A DNA stretch of 64,000 bases from Blastococcus xanthinilyticus. Lineage in GTDB: Bacteria; Actinomycetota; Actinomycetes; Mycobacteriales; Geodermatophilaceae. Both the position numbers and the translations under genes were made by a program. Under the pieces are notes generated by a model that saw nothing but the letters and a program-made list of their open reading frames with translations, ran no database searches and was not told where the DNA came from. Location of the stretch: NCBI RefSeq assembly GCF_008124835.1, contig NZ_VNHW01000005.1, positions 124,001 through 188,000 of the forward strand, in the 5' to 3' direction. Shown here in pieces: positions 34,516 through 43,515 of this stretch; position 1 is the stretch's first letter, and every line of letters starts with the position of its first letter.

Positions 34516-34878
34516 TCAGGAAGCGTCGGCGACGACGTGCTCGCGGCCGACGCGGATGACCTCGTCCAGCCGCTCCCGGGCCCGGGTGAGCTCGGCGATC
34601 TGCCCGTCGATCCGGTCCCGCTGCTCCAGCAGCCGGGCCATCATCGCGGGCGTGGCGGTGCCCGTGTGCACGCACGGCAGGAGTTCGAGGACGTCCTTGC
34701 TGGTCAACCCGGCGGCATAGAGCAGCTGGATGAAGTGCACCCGGTCGACGGCGTCCTCGGGGTACCTGCGCTGCCCGCTCGGGCTGCGCGGCGCCGCCAG
34801 GAGCCCCTGCTCCTCGTAGTAGCGCAGCGCCCGGACGCTCACGCCCGAACGCGCGGCCACCTCACCGATGCGCAGCAC
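34516..34878 (-). CDS. MerR family transcriptional regulator
   Basis: The 120-residue protein begins VLRIGEVAARSGVSVRALRY, the MerR helix-turn-helix, followed by the wing RSPSGQRRYPEDAVDRVHFI and a dimerisation helix. There is no metal-binding cysteine loop at the C-terminus beyond a single Cys, so a drug- or redox-type ligand is more likely. The GTG at 34878 is chosen because AGGAGG lies four bases ahead; an upstream TTG (34923) would run through the operator. It is divergent from the dehydrogenase it probably controls. Confidence 0.85.
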   Translation of the reverse strand: MLRIGEVAARSGVSVRALRYYEEQGLLAAPRSPSGQRRYPEDAVDRVHFIQLLYAAGLTSKDVLELLPCVHTGTATPAMMARLLEQRDRIDGQIAELTRARERLDEVIRVGREHVVADAS

Positions 34879-34907
34879 CGGACCTCCTCGGGTCATGGGG
34901 CTCACAC

Positions 34908-34939
34908 TTGCCTCTGACGTCAACGTCAGGTCCTAGCGT
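34908..34939 (+). promoter_or_regulatory. MerR-type operator-promoter of the short-chain dehydrogenase
   Basis: TTGCCT (-35) and TAGCGT (-10) are separated by 20 bases, the overlong spacer characteristic of MerR-activated promoters. The spacer holds the perfect dyad CTGACGT-CA-ACGTCAG. This is the textbook MerR architecture, so the regulator probably twists this promoter into an active form. Confidence 0.75.
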
Positions 34940-34974
34940 CCTCGCCGACCCGCCAGGACACAAGGAGAACAACC

Positions 34975-35679
34975 ATGGACATCACCGGATCGGTCGCTCT
35001 CGTCACCGGCGCGAACCGCGGCCTGGGCCGCGCCTTCGCCCAGCAGCTGCTCGAGCGCGGGGCGGCGAAGGTCTACGCGACCTCCCGCCGTCCCGAGCTC
35101 GTCGACGTCCCCGGGGTGGCGGTGCTGCCGCTGGACGTCACCGACCCGGAGTCGGTCGCCGCCGCGGTCGCGGCCGCCGGTGACGTGACCCTGCTGGTCA
35201 ACAACGCCGGCATCACCACCGGCTCGAACCTGGTCACCGGCGACCTGACCGAGATCCGGCGGGAGATGGAGACGCACTTCTTCGGCACGCTGGGCGTCAT
35301 CCGGGCGTTCGCGCCGGTGCTCGCCCGCAACGGCGGGGGCGCGATCGCCAACGTGCTGTCCGCGCTGTCCTGGTTCTCCACCGCCGGCGCCAACGCCTAC
35401 GCCGCGGCCAAGGCGGCGGAGTGGAGCCTGACCAACGGCGTCCGGATCGAGCTCACCGGGCAGGGCACGTCGGTCACCGGGATCGTGCTGGGCGCGGCCG
35501 ACACCGACATGATGGCCGGCTACACCGGCCCGATGACCGCCCCGGCCGACGTCGTCCGGGCCGCGCTCGACGGCGTCGAGGCCGGCGCGTGGGAGGTGCT
35601 GGTCGACGACTGGAGCCGGGGCGTCAAGGCCGCACTGGCCGCCGACCCCCGCGAGTTCTACGCCCCGACGACCGCCTGA
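34975..35679 (+). CDS. Short-chain dehydrogenase/reductase
   Basis: The 234-residue Rossmann enzyme has TGANRGLGRAF for cofactor binding, NNAGITTG, the serine strand NVLSALSWFS and the YAAAKAA catalytic Tyr/Lys. The arginines after the first strand (TSRRPELV) suggest NADPH preference. The ATG has AAGGAG seven bases upstream. The substrate is unknown; control by the adjacent MerR suggests a stress or detoxification role. Confidence 0.88.
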   Translation: MDITGSVALVTGANRGLGRAFAQQLLERGAAKVYATSRRPELVDVPGVAVLPLDVTDPESVAAAVAAAGDVTLLVNNAGITTGSNLVTGDLTEIRREMETHFFGTLGVIRAFAPVLARNGGGAIANVLSALSWFSTAGANAYAAAKAAEWSLTNGVRIELTGQGTSVTGIVLGAADTDMMAGYTGPMTAPADVVRAALDGVEAGAWEVLVDDWSRGVKAALAADPREFYAPTTA

Positions 35680-35758
35680 CGCCGGCGGTCGGCGTCACCT
35701 GACCGGCGGGTGGACGCCGACGCGGGCCCGGCCGTCGCCGGGCGTCGCGGCGGGCTCA

Positions 35759-35790
35759 TGCGCCGGGGACGGCGTGCCGTCCCCGGCGCA
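35759..35790. terminator. 14-bp perfect-stem hairpin, bidirectional terminator
   Basis: TGCGCCGGGGACGG pairs perfectly with CCGTCCCCGGCGCA around a CGTG loop. It lies five bases after the FKBP stop (minus strand) and about 80 bases after the dehydrogenase stop (plus strand). Confidence 0.8.
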
Positions 35791-35795
35791 GGGGA

Positions 35796-36173
35796 TCAGC
35801 GGACGCCGACGAGGTCGACGACGAAGACCAGCGTCGCGCCGGGCTTGATGACGCCACCGGCGCCGCGCTCGCCGTAGGCCTTGTGCGACGGGATGGTGAG
35901 CCGGCGACGGCCGCCGACCTTCATGCCGACGATGCCCTCGTCCCAGCCCTGGATGACCATGCCGACGCCGACCCGGAACTCCAGCGGGTCGCCGCGGTCC
36001 CAGGAGGCGTCGAACTGCTCGCCGCCGTCGTGGGTGACGCCGACGTAGTGGGCGCTCACCAGGTCGCCGGCCTTCGCCTCCGCGCCGTCGCCGACGACGA
36101 GGTCCTCGATCACCAGGTCGTCGGGTGCCGGCCCGGTGGGCGGCTCGACGTCCGGTCGGGTCAACTCGGCCAC
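35796..36173 (-). CDS. FKBP-type peptidyl-prolyl cis-trans isomerase
   Basis: The 125-residue single-domain FKBP has the order typical of the family: VSAHYVGVTHDGGEQFDASW, VGVGMVIQGWDEGIVGMKVG, RRRLTIPSHKAYGERGAGG and TLVFVVDLVGV. The aromatic pocket residues (Tyr, Phe, Trp, Tyr) are all present. There is no signal peptide, so it is cytoplasmic. The GTG has GGAGGAG four bases upstream. Confidence 0.93.
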   Translation of the reverse strand: MAELTRPDVEPPTGPAPDDLVIEDLVVGDGAEAKAGDLVSAHYVGVTHDGGEQFDASWDRGDPLEFRVGVGMVIQGWDEGIVGMKVGGRRRLTIPSHKAYGERGAGGVIKPGATLVFVVDLVGVR

Positions 36174-36241
36174 GGTTCTCCTCCCCGCGCCGGGGCTCTC
36201 CCGGCACCGCACCCATCCAAGCAGCGGCCGGCGGAGCCCGC

Positions 36242-37549
36242 TCAGACGAGGTCGAGCCGCTCTCCGGCCGACGGCGCGAGCGGCGGCGCCTCCGGGAGGA
36301 CGTCCAGCGGGTGGGCGAGCTCGTCGGCCGGCATCCGCGCCACCACGATGGTGACGACGGCGAGCACCGCCGGTGCGAGGCCGCCGACGACGAAGGTGGC
36401 GGTGAGCCCGATCAGCTCGCTGACCGGCCCGGCCAGCGCCATGGACAGCGGCATGAAGGACAGCGACAGGAAGAAGTCCAGGCTCGAGACCCGCCCCAGC
36501 AGGCCGGCCGGCACCCGCCGCTGCAGCAGCGTGCCCCAGATGACCATGCCGGCCTGGAACGTGGCGCCCATGACCGCACCGGCCACGAGCATGACCCAGA
36601 GGTCGGTGGTGAACCCGAAGACCACCAGCGGGACGCAACCCAGCCCCCACAGCAGGACCATCACCGTGAGGTAGCGGCGCGGCAGCCGGAGCGAGGCCAC
36701 GACCAGCGAGCCCACCGCGCCGCCGATCCCGAAGGCGGCGAGCACGTAGGCGTGCTGGGTCGGCCCGCCACCGGCCGCCTGGATGGCGAACGGGACGAGC
36801 ACCTCGAAGGGCCCGATGAAGGCGAGCAGCATCGTGGCGGCGAACAGCAGGGTGGCCAGCAGCCACGGCGTCCGCACCATGTAGCCGAACCCCTCGCGGA
36901 CGTCGGCCAGGAGGCCGGTCACGGGCGAGCGGGCTCCCCCGTCGCGCGGCACGGCCGCGCGGACCGGGAGGCCCGTCACGCACACGGCCGCACCGAACGC
37001 CGCGAGCGCGGCCGCCGCCAGCGCGGCGCCCGGCGAGATCGCGGCGACCAGGAAACCGGCCGCGGCCGGCCCGGCGGCATGGGCGAGCACCGGCCGGACG
37101 ACGCCCTCCAGCCCGTTGGCGGCCAGCAGGTCGCCGGGCGGGACGAGCACCGGCACCAGCGCGGAGTACGCCGGGTAGTAGAAGCCCAGGGCGATGCCGC
37201 CGGCGAGCCCGACCGCCGCCAGGTGCCCGAGCGCCAGGACGCCGGTGAGCGACAGCACCGCGACGGCCCCGACGGTGACGCCCTCGGTGAGCGTCACCCC
37301 CAGCAGGATGTGCCGCTGCGGGAGCCGGTCGGCCAGCGCCCCGCCGACCAGCGTGCTCACCAGCATGCCGCCCGCCGAGAGGGCGGTGACCAGCGACAGC
37401 GCCGCCGGGCCGCCACCGAGGGCCACCACCTGCCACACCACCGCGACCGCCCAGAGCCCGTGGCCGAACAGCGACAGGGCCAGCGAGGTGGCCAGCCACC
37501 GGTAGTGGGGGTGCCGCAGCGGCGACAGTGCCCGCGGCACGGCGGTCAT
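36242..37549 (-). CDS. MFS exporter (MFS_3, enterobactin/macrolide-exporter-like)
   Basis: The 435-residue protein has about 12 membrane helices, the loop motif [16 protein letters not shown] and the later [17 protein letters not shown], which are typical of MFS_3 exporters. The ATG has GGGAGGAG four bases ahead. It is divergent from the alpha-glucosidase with 142 bases between. The substrate is unknown. Confidence 0.87.
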   Translation of the reverse strand: MTAVPRALSPLRHPHYRWLATSLALSLFGHGLWAVAVVWQVVALGGGPAALSLVTALSAGGMLVSTLVGGALADRLPQRHILLGVTLTEGVTVGAVAVLSLTGVLALGHLAAVGLAGGIALGFYYPAYSALVPVLVPPGDLLAANGLEGVVRPVLAHAAGPAAAGFLVAAISPGAALAAAALAAFGAAVCVTGLPVRAAVPRDGGARSPVTGLLADVREGFGYMVRTPWLLATLLFAATMLLAFIGPFEVLVPFAIQAAGGGPTQHAYVLAAFGIGGAVGSLVVASLRLPRRYLTVMVLLWGLGCVPLVVFGFTTDLWVMLVAGAVMGATFQAGMVIWGTLLQRRVPAGLLGRVSSLDFFLSLSFMPLSMALAGPVSELIGLTATFVVGGLAPAVLAVVTIVVARMPADELAHPLDVLPEAPPLAPSAGERLDLV

Positions 37550-37691
37550 GGAACTCCTCCCAGGTCTCGTACCGCCATCCTCGACGACGGGTACGACGAT
37601 CCGCTCCCGGTTTTCCCGAGGGCGTAGCCGCGCCGTCCGTCGATGGCGCCCTGACCGTGCGGGGGCTGCCCCGGCGTGCTGGGCTGGGGCC

Positions 37692-39416
37692 ATGCCCGTC
37701 GAACAGCCCGCGTGGTGGACCCGCGCCGTCGTCTACCAGGTCTACCCGCGCTCCTTCATGGACTCCGACGGCGACGGGATCGGCGACCTCGGCGGCCTCC
37801 TGCTCCGGCTGGACCACCTGGCCGACCTCGGCGTCGACGTCGTCTGGCTCTCGCCGGTCTACCCCTCGCCGCAGGCCGACAACGGCTACGACATCAGCGA
37901 CTACCAGGACATCGACCCGCTGTTCGGCTCGCTGGCGCAGCTCGACGAGCTGGTCGAGGCGCTGCACGCCCGCGGGATGAAGCTGCTCATGGACCTGGTC
38001 GTGAACCACACCAGCGACGCGCACCCCTGGTTCGTCGAGTCGCGGTCGTCGACGGACGACCCCAAGCGGGACTGGTACTGGTGGCGGCCGCCGCGCGGGG
38101 GCATGGCGCCCGGCGATCCGGGCGCGGAGCCGACGAACTGGCAGTCGTTCTTCTCCGGCCCGGTCTGGGAGCTCGACCAGGCCAGCGGCGAGTACTACCT
38201 GCACCTGTTCGACCGCCGCCAGCCCGATCTCAACTGGGAGAACCCGCAGGTCAGGCAGGCGGTGTACGAGATGATGCGGTGGTGGCTCGACCGCGGGGTC
38301 GACGGCTTCCGCATGGACGTCATCAACATGATCAGCAAGGACCTCCGAGGCAGGGACGGGGCCGAGGACGGCCACCTGCACGACGGGCCGCCGCTGCCGG
38401 GCTCCGCGCTGGGCGACGGCTCGGCGTCCTACCTGTGCGGGCCGCGGATCCACGAGTTCCTGCAGGAGATGCACCGCGAGGTCTTCGCCGGCCGCGACGG
38501 CGCCCTGCTCACCGTGGGCGAGATGCCCGGCGTGACCGTGGAGCAGGCCCGGCTGTTCACCGACCCGGCCCGCGGCGAGGTGGACATGGTGTTCCAGTTC
38601 GAGCACGTCGGCCTGGACCAGGGGACGTCGAAGTGGGATCTGCACCCGCTGCGGCTGCGCGACCTCAAGGCGTCGTTCAACCGCTGGCAGGCCGGGCTGG
38701 CCGACGTCGGCTGGAACTCCCTCTACTGGGACAACCACGACCAGCCGCGCGCGGTCTCCCGCTTCGGCGACGACTCCCCCGAGTTCCGCCGGGACTCCGC
38801 CACCTGCCTGGCCACGCTGCTGCACCTGCACCGGGGAACGCCGTACGTGTACCAGGGCGAGGAGATCGGGATGGCGAACTTCCCGTTCGAGGCGCTGGAG
38901 CAGTTCCGGGACGTCGAGTCGCTGAACCACCACGTGCAGGCGGTCTCCGCGGGGGCGGACGGTGCCTCCGTGCTGGCCGGCCTGCGGGCGATGAGCCGGG
39001 ACAACGCCCGCACCCCGGTCCAGTGGGACGACTCGCCGCACGCCGGCTTCACCACCGGCACCCCGTGGATCGCGGTCAACCCCGACCACGCCGAGTGGAA
39101 CGTCGCCGCCCAGCGGGACGACGAGACCTCGGTGCTCGCCCACCACCGGCGGCTGATCGCCCTGCGGCACACCGACGACGTCGTGGCGCTGGGCGACTTC
39201 ACGATGCTGCTCCCCGACCACGACGAGGTCTACGCGTTCACCCGCTCGCTCGCCGGGGAGACGCTGCTGGTCGTCTGCAACGTCGGCCGGACGACGTACC
39301 GGCTGGCCGAGCTGCTCCCCGAGGCGCCGGCGGCGGAGCTGGTGCTGGGCAACCTGCCCGACGACGACCCGGCCGAGCTGCGCCCGTGGGAGGCCCGGGT
39401 CCTGCGCCTGCCGTGA
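37692..39416 (+). CDS. GH13 alpha-glucosidase / oligo-1,6-glucosidase
   Basis: The 574-residue enzyme starts WWTRAVVYQVYPRSFMDSDG, the signature of GH13 alpha-glucosidases. The catalytic nucleophile is Asp209 (GFRMDVINM), the acid/base Glu277 (VGEMPG) and the third acidic residue Asp350 (NHDQPR). MDLVVNHTSDAHPWF is conserved region I. It releases glucose from maltose, isomaltose or short alpha-glucans in the cytoplasm. The exact linkage is not determined. A long imperfect hairpin follows the stop. Confidence 0.92.
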   Translation: MPVEQPAWWTRAVVYQVYPRSFMDSDGDGIGDLGGLLLRLDHLADLGVDVVWLSPVYPSPQADNGYDISDYQDIDPLFGSLAQLDELVEALHARGMKLLMDLVVNHTSDAHPWFVESRSSTDDPKRDWYWWRPPRGGMAPGDPGAEPTNWQSFFSGPVWELDQASGEYYLHLFDRRQPDLNWENPQVRQAVYEMMRWWLDRGVDGFRMDVINMISKDLRGRDGAEDGHLHDGPPLPGSALGDGSASYLCGPRIHEFLQEMHREVFAGRDGALLTVGEMPGVTVEQARLFTDPARGEVDMVFQFEHVGLDQGTSKWDLHPLRLRDLKASFNRWQAGLADVGWNSLYWDNHDQPRAVSRFGDDSPEFRRDSATCLATLLHLHRGTPYVYQGEEIGMANFPFEALEQFRDVESLNHHVQAVSAGADGASVLAGLRAMSRDNARTPVQWDDSPHAGFTTGTPWIAVNPDHAEWNVAAQRDDETSVLAHHRRLIALRHTDDVVALGDFTMLLPDHDEVYAFTRSLAGETLLVVCNVGRTTYRLAELLPEAPAAELVLGNLPDDDPAELRPWEARVLRLP

Positions 39417-39441
39417 GCGGGCCGCGCCCGGTCCTGACCAG

Positions 39442-39498
39442 GCGTTGCTCCTCCACCGGACATCCGGGCCGGCGAAATGTCCCCCTGAGGGGCAACGC
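39442..39498. terminator. Long imperfect hairpin after the alpha-glucosidase
   Basis: GCGTTGC at the left pairs with GCAACGC at the right, and CCTC and GGACAT blocks inside also pair, giving arms of about 24 bases at roughly 75% around a short loop. It starts 25 bases after the stop. Confidence 0.5.
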
Positions 39499-39555
39499 TC
39501 CGAATCCCCAGGCTCCTTACGCTGTACGGGTCACTCCTCCGCGGACAGGTGGTCC

Positions 39556-40248
39556 ATGGCTCCCCGTACCGACCTCGCCGCCCGCTCGGCGCTGACCCGC
39601 CGCCGGGTGCTGCTGGCCGCGGTCGACCTCGCCGACCGCGAGGGGCTGGCCGCGCTGACCATGCGCCGGCTGGCCCAGGAGCTCGAGGTGGAGGCGATGT
39701 CGCTCTACCACCACGTCGCGAACAAGGAGGCCGTCCTCGACGGCGTCGTCGAGGTGGTGGTCGGCGAGATCGTCACCGCAGTGGCGGGCGTCGGCCCGGA
39801 CCCGGCGGAGGACTGGCAGGGGGCGCTGCGGGCCCGCATCCTCACCGCCCGCCAGGTGCTGCTGCGGCACCCCTGGGCACCGGAGGTCATCGAGACGCGG
39901 ACCGCCATGAACGCCGAGATCGTCGGCTACTTCGACGGGCTGCTCGGCATCCTGCGGGCGGGCGGGTTCTCCTACGACCTGGCCCACCACGGCATGCACG
40001 CCCTCGGTTCCCGGGCCCTGGGGTTCACCCGCGAGCTGTTCTCCCCGGCCGATCCGGAGACGGGGGGCGCGGAGGCGATGGCGACGCTCGAGCAGCTGGC
40101 CGGCACCTACCCGCACCTGGCCGGCATGCTCGCCGACACCGCGCACCAGGACGACGGCGTGCTCGGCTGGTGCGACGACCAGGCGGAGTTCGAGTTCGCC
40201 CTGGACCTGCTGCTCGACGGCCTCGACCGGCGCCTCGCCCGGGGCTGA
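39556..40248 (+). CDS. TetR family transcriptional regulator with TetR_C domain
   Basis: The 230-residue protein has a TetR helix-turn-helix (AAVDLADREGLAALTMRRLA and ELEVEAMSLYHHVANKEAVL) and a C-terminal domain like that of tetracycline-type repressors (RHPWAPEVIETRTAMNAEIV; GMHALGSRALGFTRELF). It lies upstream of, and on the same strand as, the Ddn-like reductase and DUF4386 genes. The strong palindrome between them is its probable binding site; a degenerate copy (CTTACGCTGTACGG) occurs about 30 bases before its own start. Confidence 0.87.
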   Translation: MAPRTDLAARSALTRRRVLLAAVDLADREGLAALTMRRLAQELEVEAMSLYHHVANKEAVLDGVVEVVVGEIVTAVAGVGPDPAEDWQGALRARILTARQVLLRHPWAPEVIETRTAMNAEIVGYFDGLLGILRAGGFSYDLAHHGMHALGSRALGFTRELFSPADPETGGAEAMATLEQLAGTYPHLAGMLADTAHQDDGVLGWCDDQAEFEFALDLLLDGLDRRLARG

Positions 40249-40292
40249 GCGCCCGCTCCCGATGGTCTGGACACCCGTCCATCCGCCCGCTA

Positions 40293-40324
40293 CCTTACGT
40301 CGTAAGGAGCCTTACGACGTAAGG
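40293..40324. promoter_or_regulatory. TetR operator, 15-bp perfect inverted repeat made of two palindromes
   Basis: CCTTACGTCGTAAGG and its exact reverse complement CCTTACGACGTAAGG stand two bases apart. Each is itself a CTTACG-n-CGTAAG palindrome, so two repressor dimers could bind side by side. The repeat ends eight bases before the next start codon. Confidence 0.8.
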
Positions 40325-40332
40325 GAGTGGTC

Positions 40333-40800
40333 ATGCACGTCCTCGGGATCAGCGCGGCAGCGGTCGTGCTGCTGGCTGCGCTGTTCGTGCAGTCGTTCCG
40401 GGCGAAGTGGGGGCCGGTGCAGCGCGCCGTCCGCCGCTTCAACCGCGACGTCACCAACCCCCGCCAGCTCGCGACGGCCGGCCGACCGGGGGCGTACGCG
40501 GCGGTGGTGCACCACCGCGGCCGGGTCAGCGGTACCGCCTACCGGACGCCGGCCGTCGCGGTGCCCGCCGGCGACGGGTTCGTGTTCGCCCTTCCCTACG
40601 GCCCCGGCGCCGACTGGGTGCGCAACGTGCTGGCGGCCGGCACGGCCACGGTCGAGCACGAGGGCCGGTCGGTCGAGGTGCAGCGACCGCGGCTGGTCGA
40701 CGAGAGTGAGGCGAACCGGTTCTTCCCGCCGCGTGAGCAGCGGATGCACCGGGTCTTCGGCGTCGTCGACTTCCTGCACGTCGCGGAGGTCGGCCGGTGA
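40333..40800 (+). CDS. Nitroreductase/quinone reductase family, F420-dependent (Ddn-like)
   Basis: The 155-residue protein has an N-terminal hydrophobic helix (LGISAAAVVLLAALFVQSF) that may tether it to the membrane, then the Ddn-like split barrel (AAVVHHRGRVSGTAYRTPAV; FVFALPYGPGADWVRNVLAAG). The family uses deazaflavin F420 to reduce quinones or nitro compounds. The ATG at 40333 is preferred over the GTG at 40327 because AGGGAG lies five bases ahead. It is coupled to the next gene by a four-base overlap and sits directly under the TetR palindrome. Confidence 0.85.
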   Translation: MHVLGISAAAVVLLAALFVQSFRAKWGPVQRAVRRFNRDVTNPRQLATAGRPGAYAAVVHHRGRVSGTAYRTPAVAVPAGDGFVFALPYGPGADWVRNVLAAGTATVEHEGRSVEVQRPRLVDESEANRFFPPREQRMHRVFGVVDFLHVAEVGR

Positions 40801-41501
40801 CGACGACGGAGCTCCCGGTGGCGCCGCCGGAGCCGGACCGCCGCGCGGGGCTGGTCGCCGGCGCGTCCCTCCTGCTGATGGCGGCGCTCGCCGGCGTCGG
40901 TTACGGCGCAGCCGTCGGAGGCCTGGTGACCCCGGGCGACCCGGCGCGGACCGCCGCCGACGTCCTCGCCGCCGAGGGCCTGTTCCGCGCCGGCATCGTC
41001 TGCCTGGCCGGGGTGGTCGCGCTCGACGTCGTCGTCGCCTGGGCCCTCCACCGCCTCTTCGCACCGGTCGACGCCGGGCTGTCGCTGCTCGCCGCGACGT
41101 TCCGGCTGGTCTACGCGGCGGTGTTCCTCGTCGCGATCGGCCACCTGGCGGCCGCGGCCGACCTGCTCGCCACCGACCCGGTGCTCGGCGCGGCCCAGAT
41201 CGACCGGTTCGAGGCGGTGTGGAGCACCGGCCTGCTGCTGTTCGGCGTCCACCTGGTGCTCGTCGGTGTGCTGGCCGCCCGCTCGGCCTGGAGCCCGCGG
41301 CTGCTGGGCACGCTCCTCGTCGTGGCCGGCCTGGGCTACGCGTTCGACAGCGCCGGCGCGGTGCTCTCGGGAGGCTCGTGGCCCACCGTCGCGCAGTTCA
41401 CCTTCGTCGGCGAGGTGCTGCTGGCCCTGTGGCTCCTGCTCCGCGCCGGGCGGCCGGCGCGGGCAGCGGCCGGCCCCGATCCGGCCCGGTCGCTGCCATG
41501 A
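40797..41501 (+). CDS. DUF4386 integral membrane protein
   Basis: The 234-residue protein has six hydrophobic helices and the DUF4386 pattern: AGLVAGASLLLMAALAGVGY, ALDVVVAWALHRLFAP, LAATFRLVYAAVFLVAIGHL and LLFGVHLVLVGVLAARS. The function is unknown. It is the second gene of the TetR-controlled pair, so it may export or protect against the compound handled by the reductase. Confidence 0.82.
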   Translation: MTTTELPVAPPEPDRRAGLVAGASLLLMAALAGVGYGAAVGGLVTPGDPARTAADVLAAEGLFRAGIVCLAGVVALDVVVAWALHRLFAPVDAGLSLLAATFRLVYAAVFLVAIGHLAAAADLLATDPVLGAAQIDRFEAVWSTGLLLFGVHLVLVGVLAARSAWSPRLLGTLLVVAGLGYAFDSAGAVLSGGSWPTVAQFTFVGEVLLALWLLLRAGRPARAAAGPDPARSLP

Positions 41502-41508
41502 TCACCGC

Positions 41509-42126
41509 GTGGACACCTTCGCCGAGATCGCCGAGGAGCGTCGCGAGCTGGCCGCGCTGCTGTCGGGGCTGAGCGCCGAGCAGCAGGCGGCGCCCAGCCT
41601 GTGCAGCGCGTGGACCGTGCACGACGTCACCGCGCACCTGGTCGTGCCCCTGGAGGTGAGCACCCCGAAGTTCCTGCTGGCGATGCTCGCCTGCCGCGGG
41701 AACTTCGACCGGGCGAACGTCCGGGTGACCCGCGAGCAGGCCCGCCGGCCCTTCGCCGAGCTCGTCGAGGTGCTGCACCGGAAGGCCGGCTCGCGGTTCA
41801 CCCCACCCGGCGCGGGCCCGGAGGCGCCCCTCACCGACCTGCTCGTGCACGGCCTGGACATCCGCCGGCCGCTGGGCATCCCCCGCCGCATCCCGGAGGC
41901 GCGCCTGCGCACGTCGCTGACCTTCGTGGCCGCCGGCGGCTTCGTCGGCAAGGGCGCGCTCCGCGGGCTCCGGTTCGAGGCGGCCGACCTCGACTGGGCG
42001 CACGGCAGCGGCCCGCCCGTGCGCGGGGACGCCGAGGCCCTCCTGCTGGCGATGACCGGCCGCACCTCCGCCCTGGACCGCCTCGACGGCGAGGGCGTAC
42101 CGCTCCTGCGCGCCCGGCTCGCCTGA
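41509..42126 (+). CDS. Maleylpyruvate isomerase/DinB-like family protein (TIGR03083)
   Basis: The 205-residue protein starts with the family helix ELAALLSGLSAEQQAAPSLC and CSAWTVHDVTAHLVVPLEV, where the conserved His could bind metal, and has DLLVHGLDIRRPLGIP later. These mycothiol-dependent or DinB-fold proteins are common in actinobacteria, mostly with unknown substrates. The GTG at 41509 lies eight bases after the previous stop; no strong ribosome site is seen. Confidence 0.82.
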   Translation: MDTFAEIAEERRELAALLSGLSAEQQAAPSLCSAWTVHDVTAHLVVPLEVSTPKFLLAMLACRGNFDRANVRVTREQARRPFAELVEVLHRKAGSRFTPPGAGPEAPLTDLLVHGLDIRRPLGIPRRIPEARLRTSLTFVAAGGFVGKGALRGLRFEAADLDWAHGSGPPVRGDAEALLLAMTGRTSALDRLDGEGVPLLRARLA

Positions 42127-42188
42127 CCAGCCCCGGACGGGCGCGCGGCGACGCCCCGGCCGGGAACCACCCGTAAGCTCCCCTCCTC

Positions 42189-43427
42189 GTGGGCCGGGTC
42201 GTCGAGGCAGTGCTGCCGGCCCGCATGGGGACGTCGTTCCGCTGGCTGGTCGGCTCCTCGTGGGTGACCAACCTCGGCGACGGCATCGCCCTGGCCGCAG
42301 GGCCGCTGCTGGTCGCCGCGCAGACCTCCGACCCGTTCCTGGTGGCCCTCGCGGGGCTGCTCCAGCGGCTGCCGTGGCTGCTCTTCGGGCTCTACGCCGG
42401 GGTGCTCGCCGACCGGGTCGACCGCCGGCTGCTCGTCGTCGCGGTGAACCTGCTGCGCACCGCCGTCCTCGCCGTCCTCGCCGTCGTGCTGGTCGCCGGG
42501 GCGGCGGACATCGGCGTCGTCCTGGGTGCGATGTTCCTGCTGGGGACGGCGGAGGTGTTCGCCGACACCACCACCGGCACGCTGCTGCCGATGGTGGTCG
42601 GCCGCGCCGACCTCGGCATCGGCAACGCCCGGCTCATGGCCGGGGCGCTGACGATGAACCAGATGGCCGGCCCGGCGGTCGGGGCGGTGCTGTTCGCCGC
42701 CGGCACGGCCTGGCCGTTCCTCGTGCAGGCGGTCTGCGTGGCGCTGGGGGCGCTGCTCGTCTCCCGGATGGCGCTGCCGCCGCTGCCCGCCGCGGCCGGT
42801 GAGCGGCACGTCGGCCGGGAGGTCGTCGAGGGGCTGCGCTGGACGTGGGGGAACGGGCCGGTGCGCACCCTGACGCTGACGATCGTCTCGTTCAACGTCA
42901 CCTACGGGGCCGCGTGGTCGGTGCTGGTGCTCTACGCGACCGACCGGCTGGGCCTCGGCGCCGTCGGCTTCGGGCTGCTGACGACGGTGACGGCCGTGGG
43001 CGGCGTCCTCGGCACCGCCTCCTACGACTGGCTGGCCCGGCACACCAGCCTCGCCGCGCTGATGCGCGCCGGCCTGGTCATCGAGACGCTCACCCACCTC
43101 GGCCTGGCGCTCACCACGACCGCCTGGGTGGCGGCGGCGATCCTGTTCGCCTTCGGCGCGCACGCCTTCGTCTGGGGGACGACGTCGCGGACGGTGCGCA
43201 TGCGGGCGGTGCCCCTGCACCTGCAGGGCCGGGTCGGCAGCGTCTACATGATCGGCGTCGTCGGCGGCATCGTGCTCGGCCAGCTCGCCGGTGGGCTGCT
43301 CGCCGACGCGTGGGGCCTCACCGCCCCCTTCTGGTTCGCCTTCGCCGGGTCCGCGCTCATCCTCGTGCTGATCTGGCGCGAGCTGGCGCAGATCGCGCAC
43401 GCCGACGAGACCGCGCCCACCGGCTGA
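42189..43427 (+). CDS. MFS exporter (MFS_3)
   Basis: The 412-residue protein has about 12 membrane helices, the MFS loop GVLADRVDRRLLVVAVNLLR and the MFS_3 block RLMAGALTMNQMAGPAVGAV. The GTG start follows TAAGCT by nine bases with no Shine-Dalgarno sequence, so leaderless or nearly so. The substrate is unknown. It is a second exporter of the same class as the one at 36242-37549. Confidence 0.85.
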   Translation: MGRVVEAVLPARMGTSFRWLVGSSWVTNLGDGIALAAGPLLVAAQTSDPFLVALAGLLQRLPWLLFGLYAGVLADRVDRRLLVVAVNLLRTAVLAVLAVVLVAGAADIGVVLGAMFLLGTAEVFADTTTGTLLPMVVGRADLGIGNARLMAGALTMNQMAGPAVGAVLFAAGTAWPFLVQAVCVALGALLVSRMALPPLPAAAGERHVGREVVEGLRWTWGNGPVRTLTLTIVSFNVTYGAAWSVLVLYATDRLGLGAVGFGLLTTVTAVGGVLGTASYDWLARHTSLAALMRAGLVIETLTHLGLALTTTAWVAAAILFAFGAHAFVWGTTSRTVRMRAVPLHLQGRVGSVYMIGVVGGIVLGQLAGGLLADAWGLTAPFWFAFAGSALILVLIWRELAQIAHADETAPTG

Positions 43428-43515
43428 GCCGCCGGTCCCGCGCGCCCGCTCCCGGCCCGCCGTGGTGCAATGCCAGGCCGGGCGAACGGGCACCCGGGGA
43501 ACGAACAGGACGACG

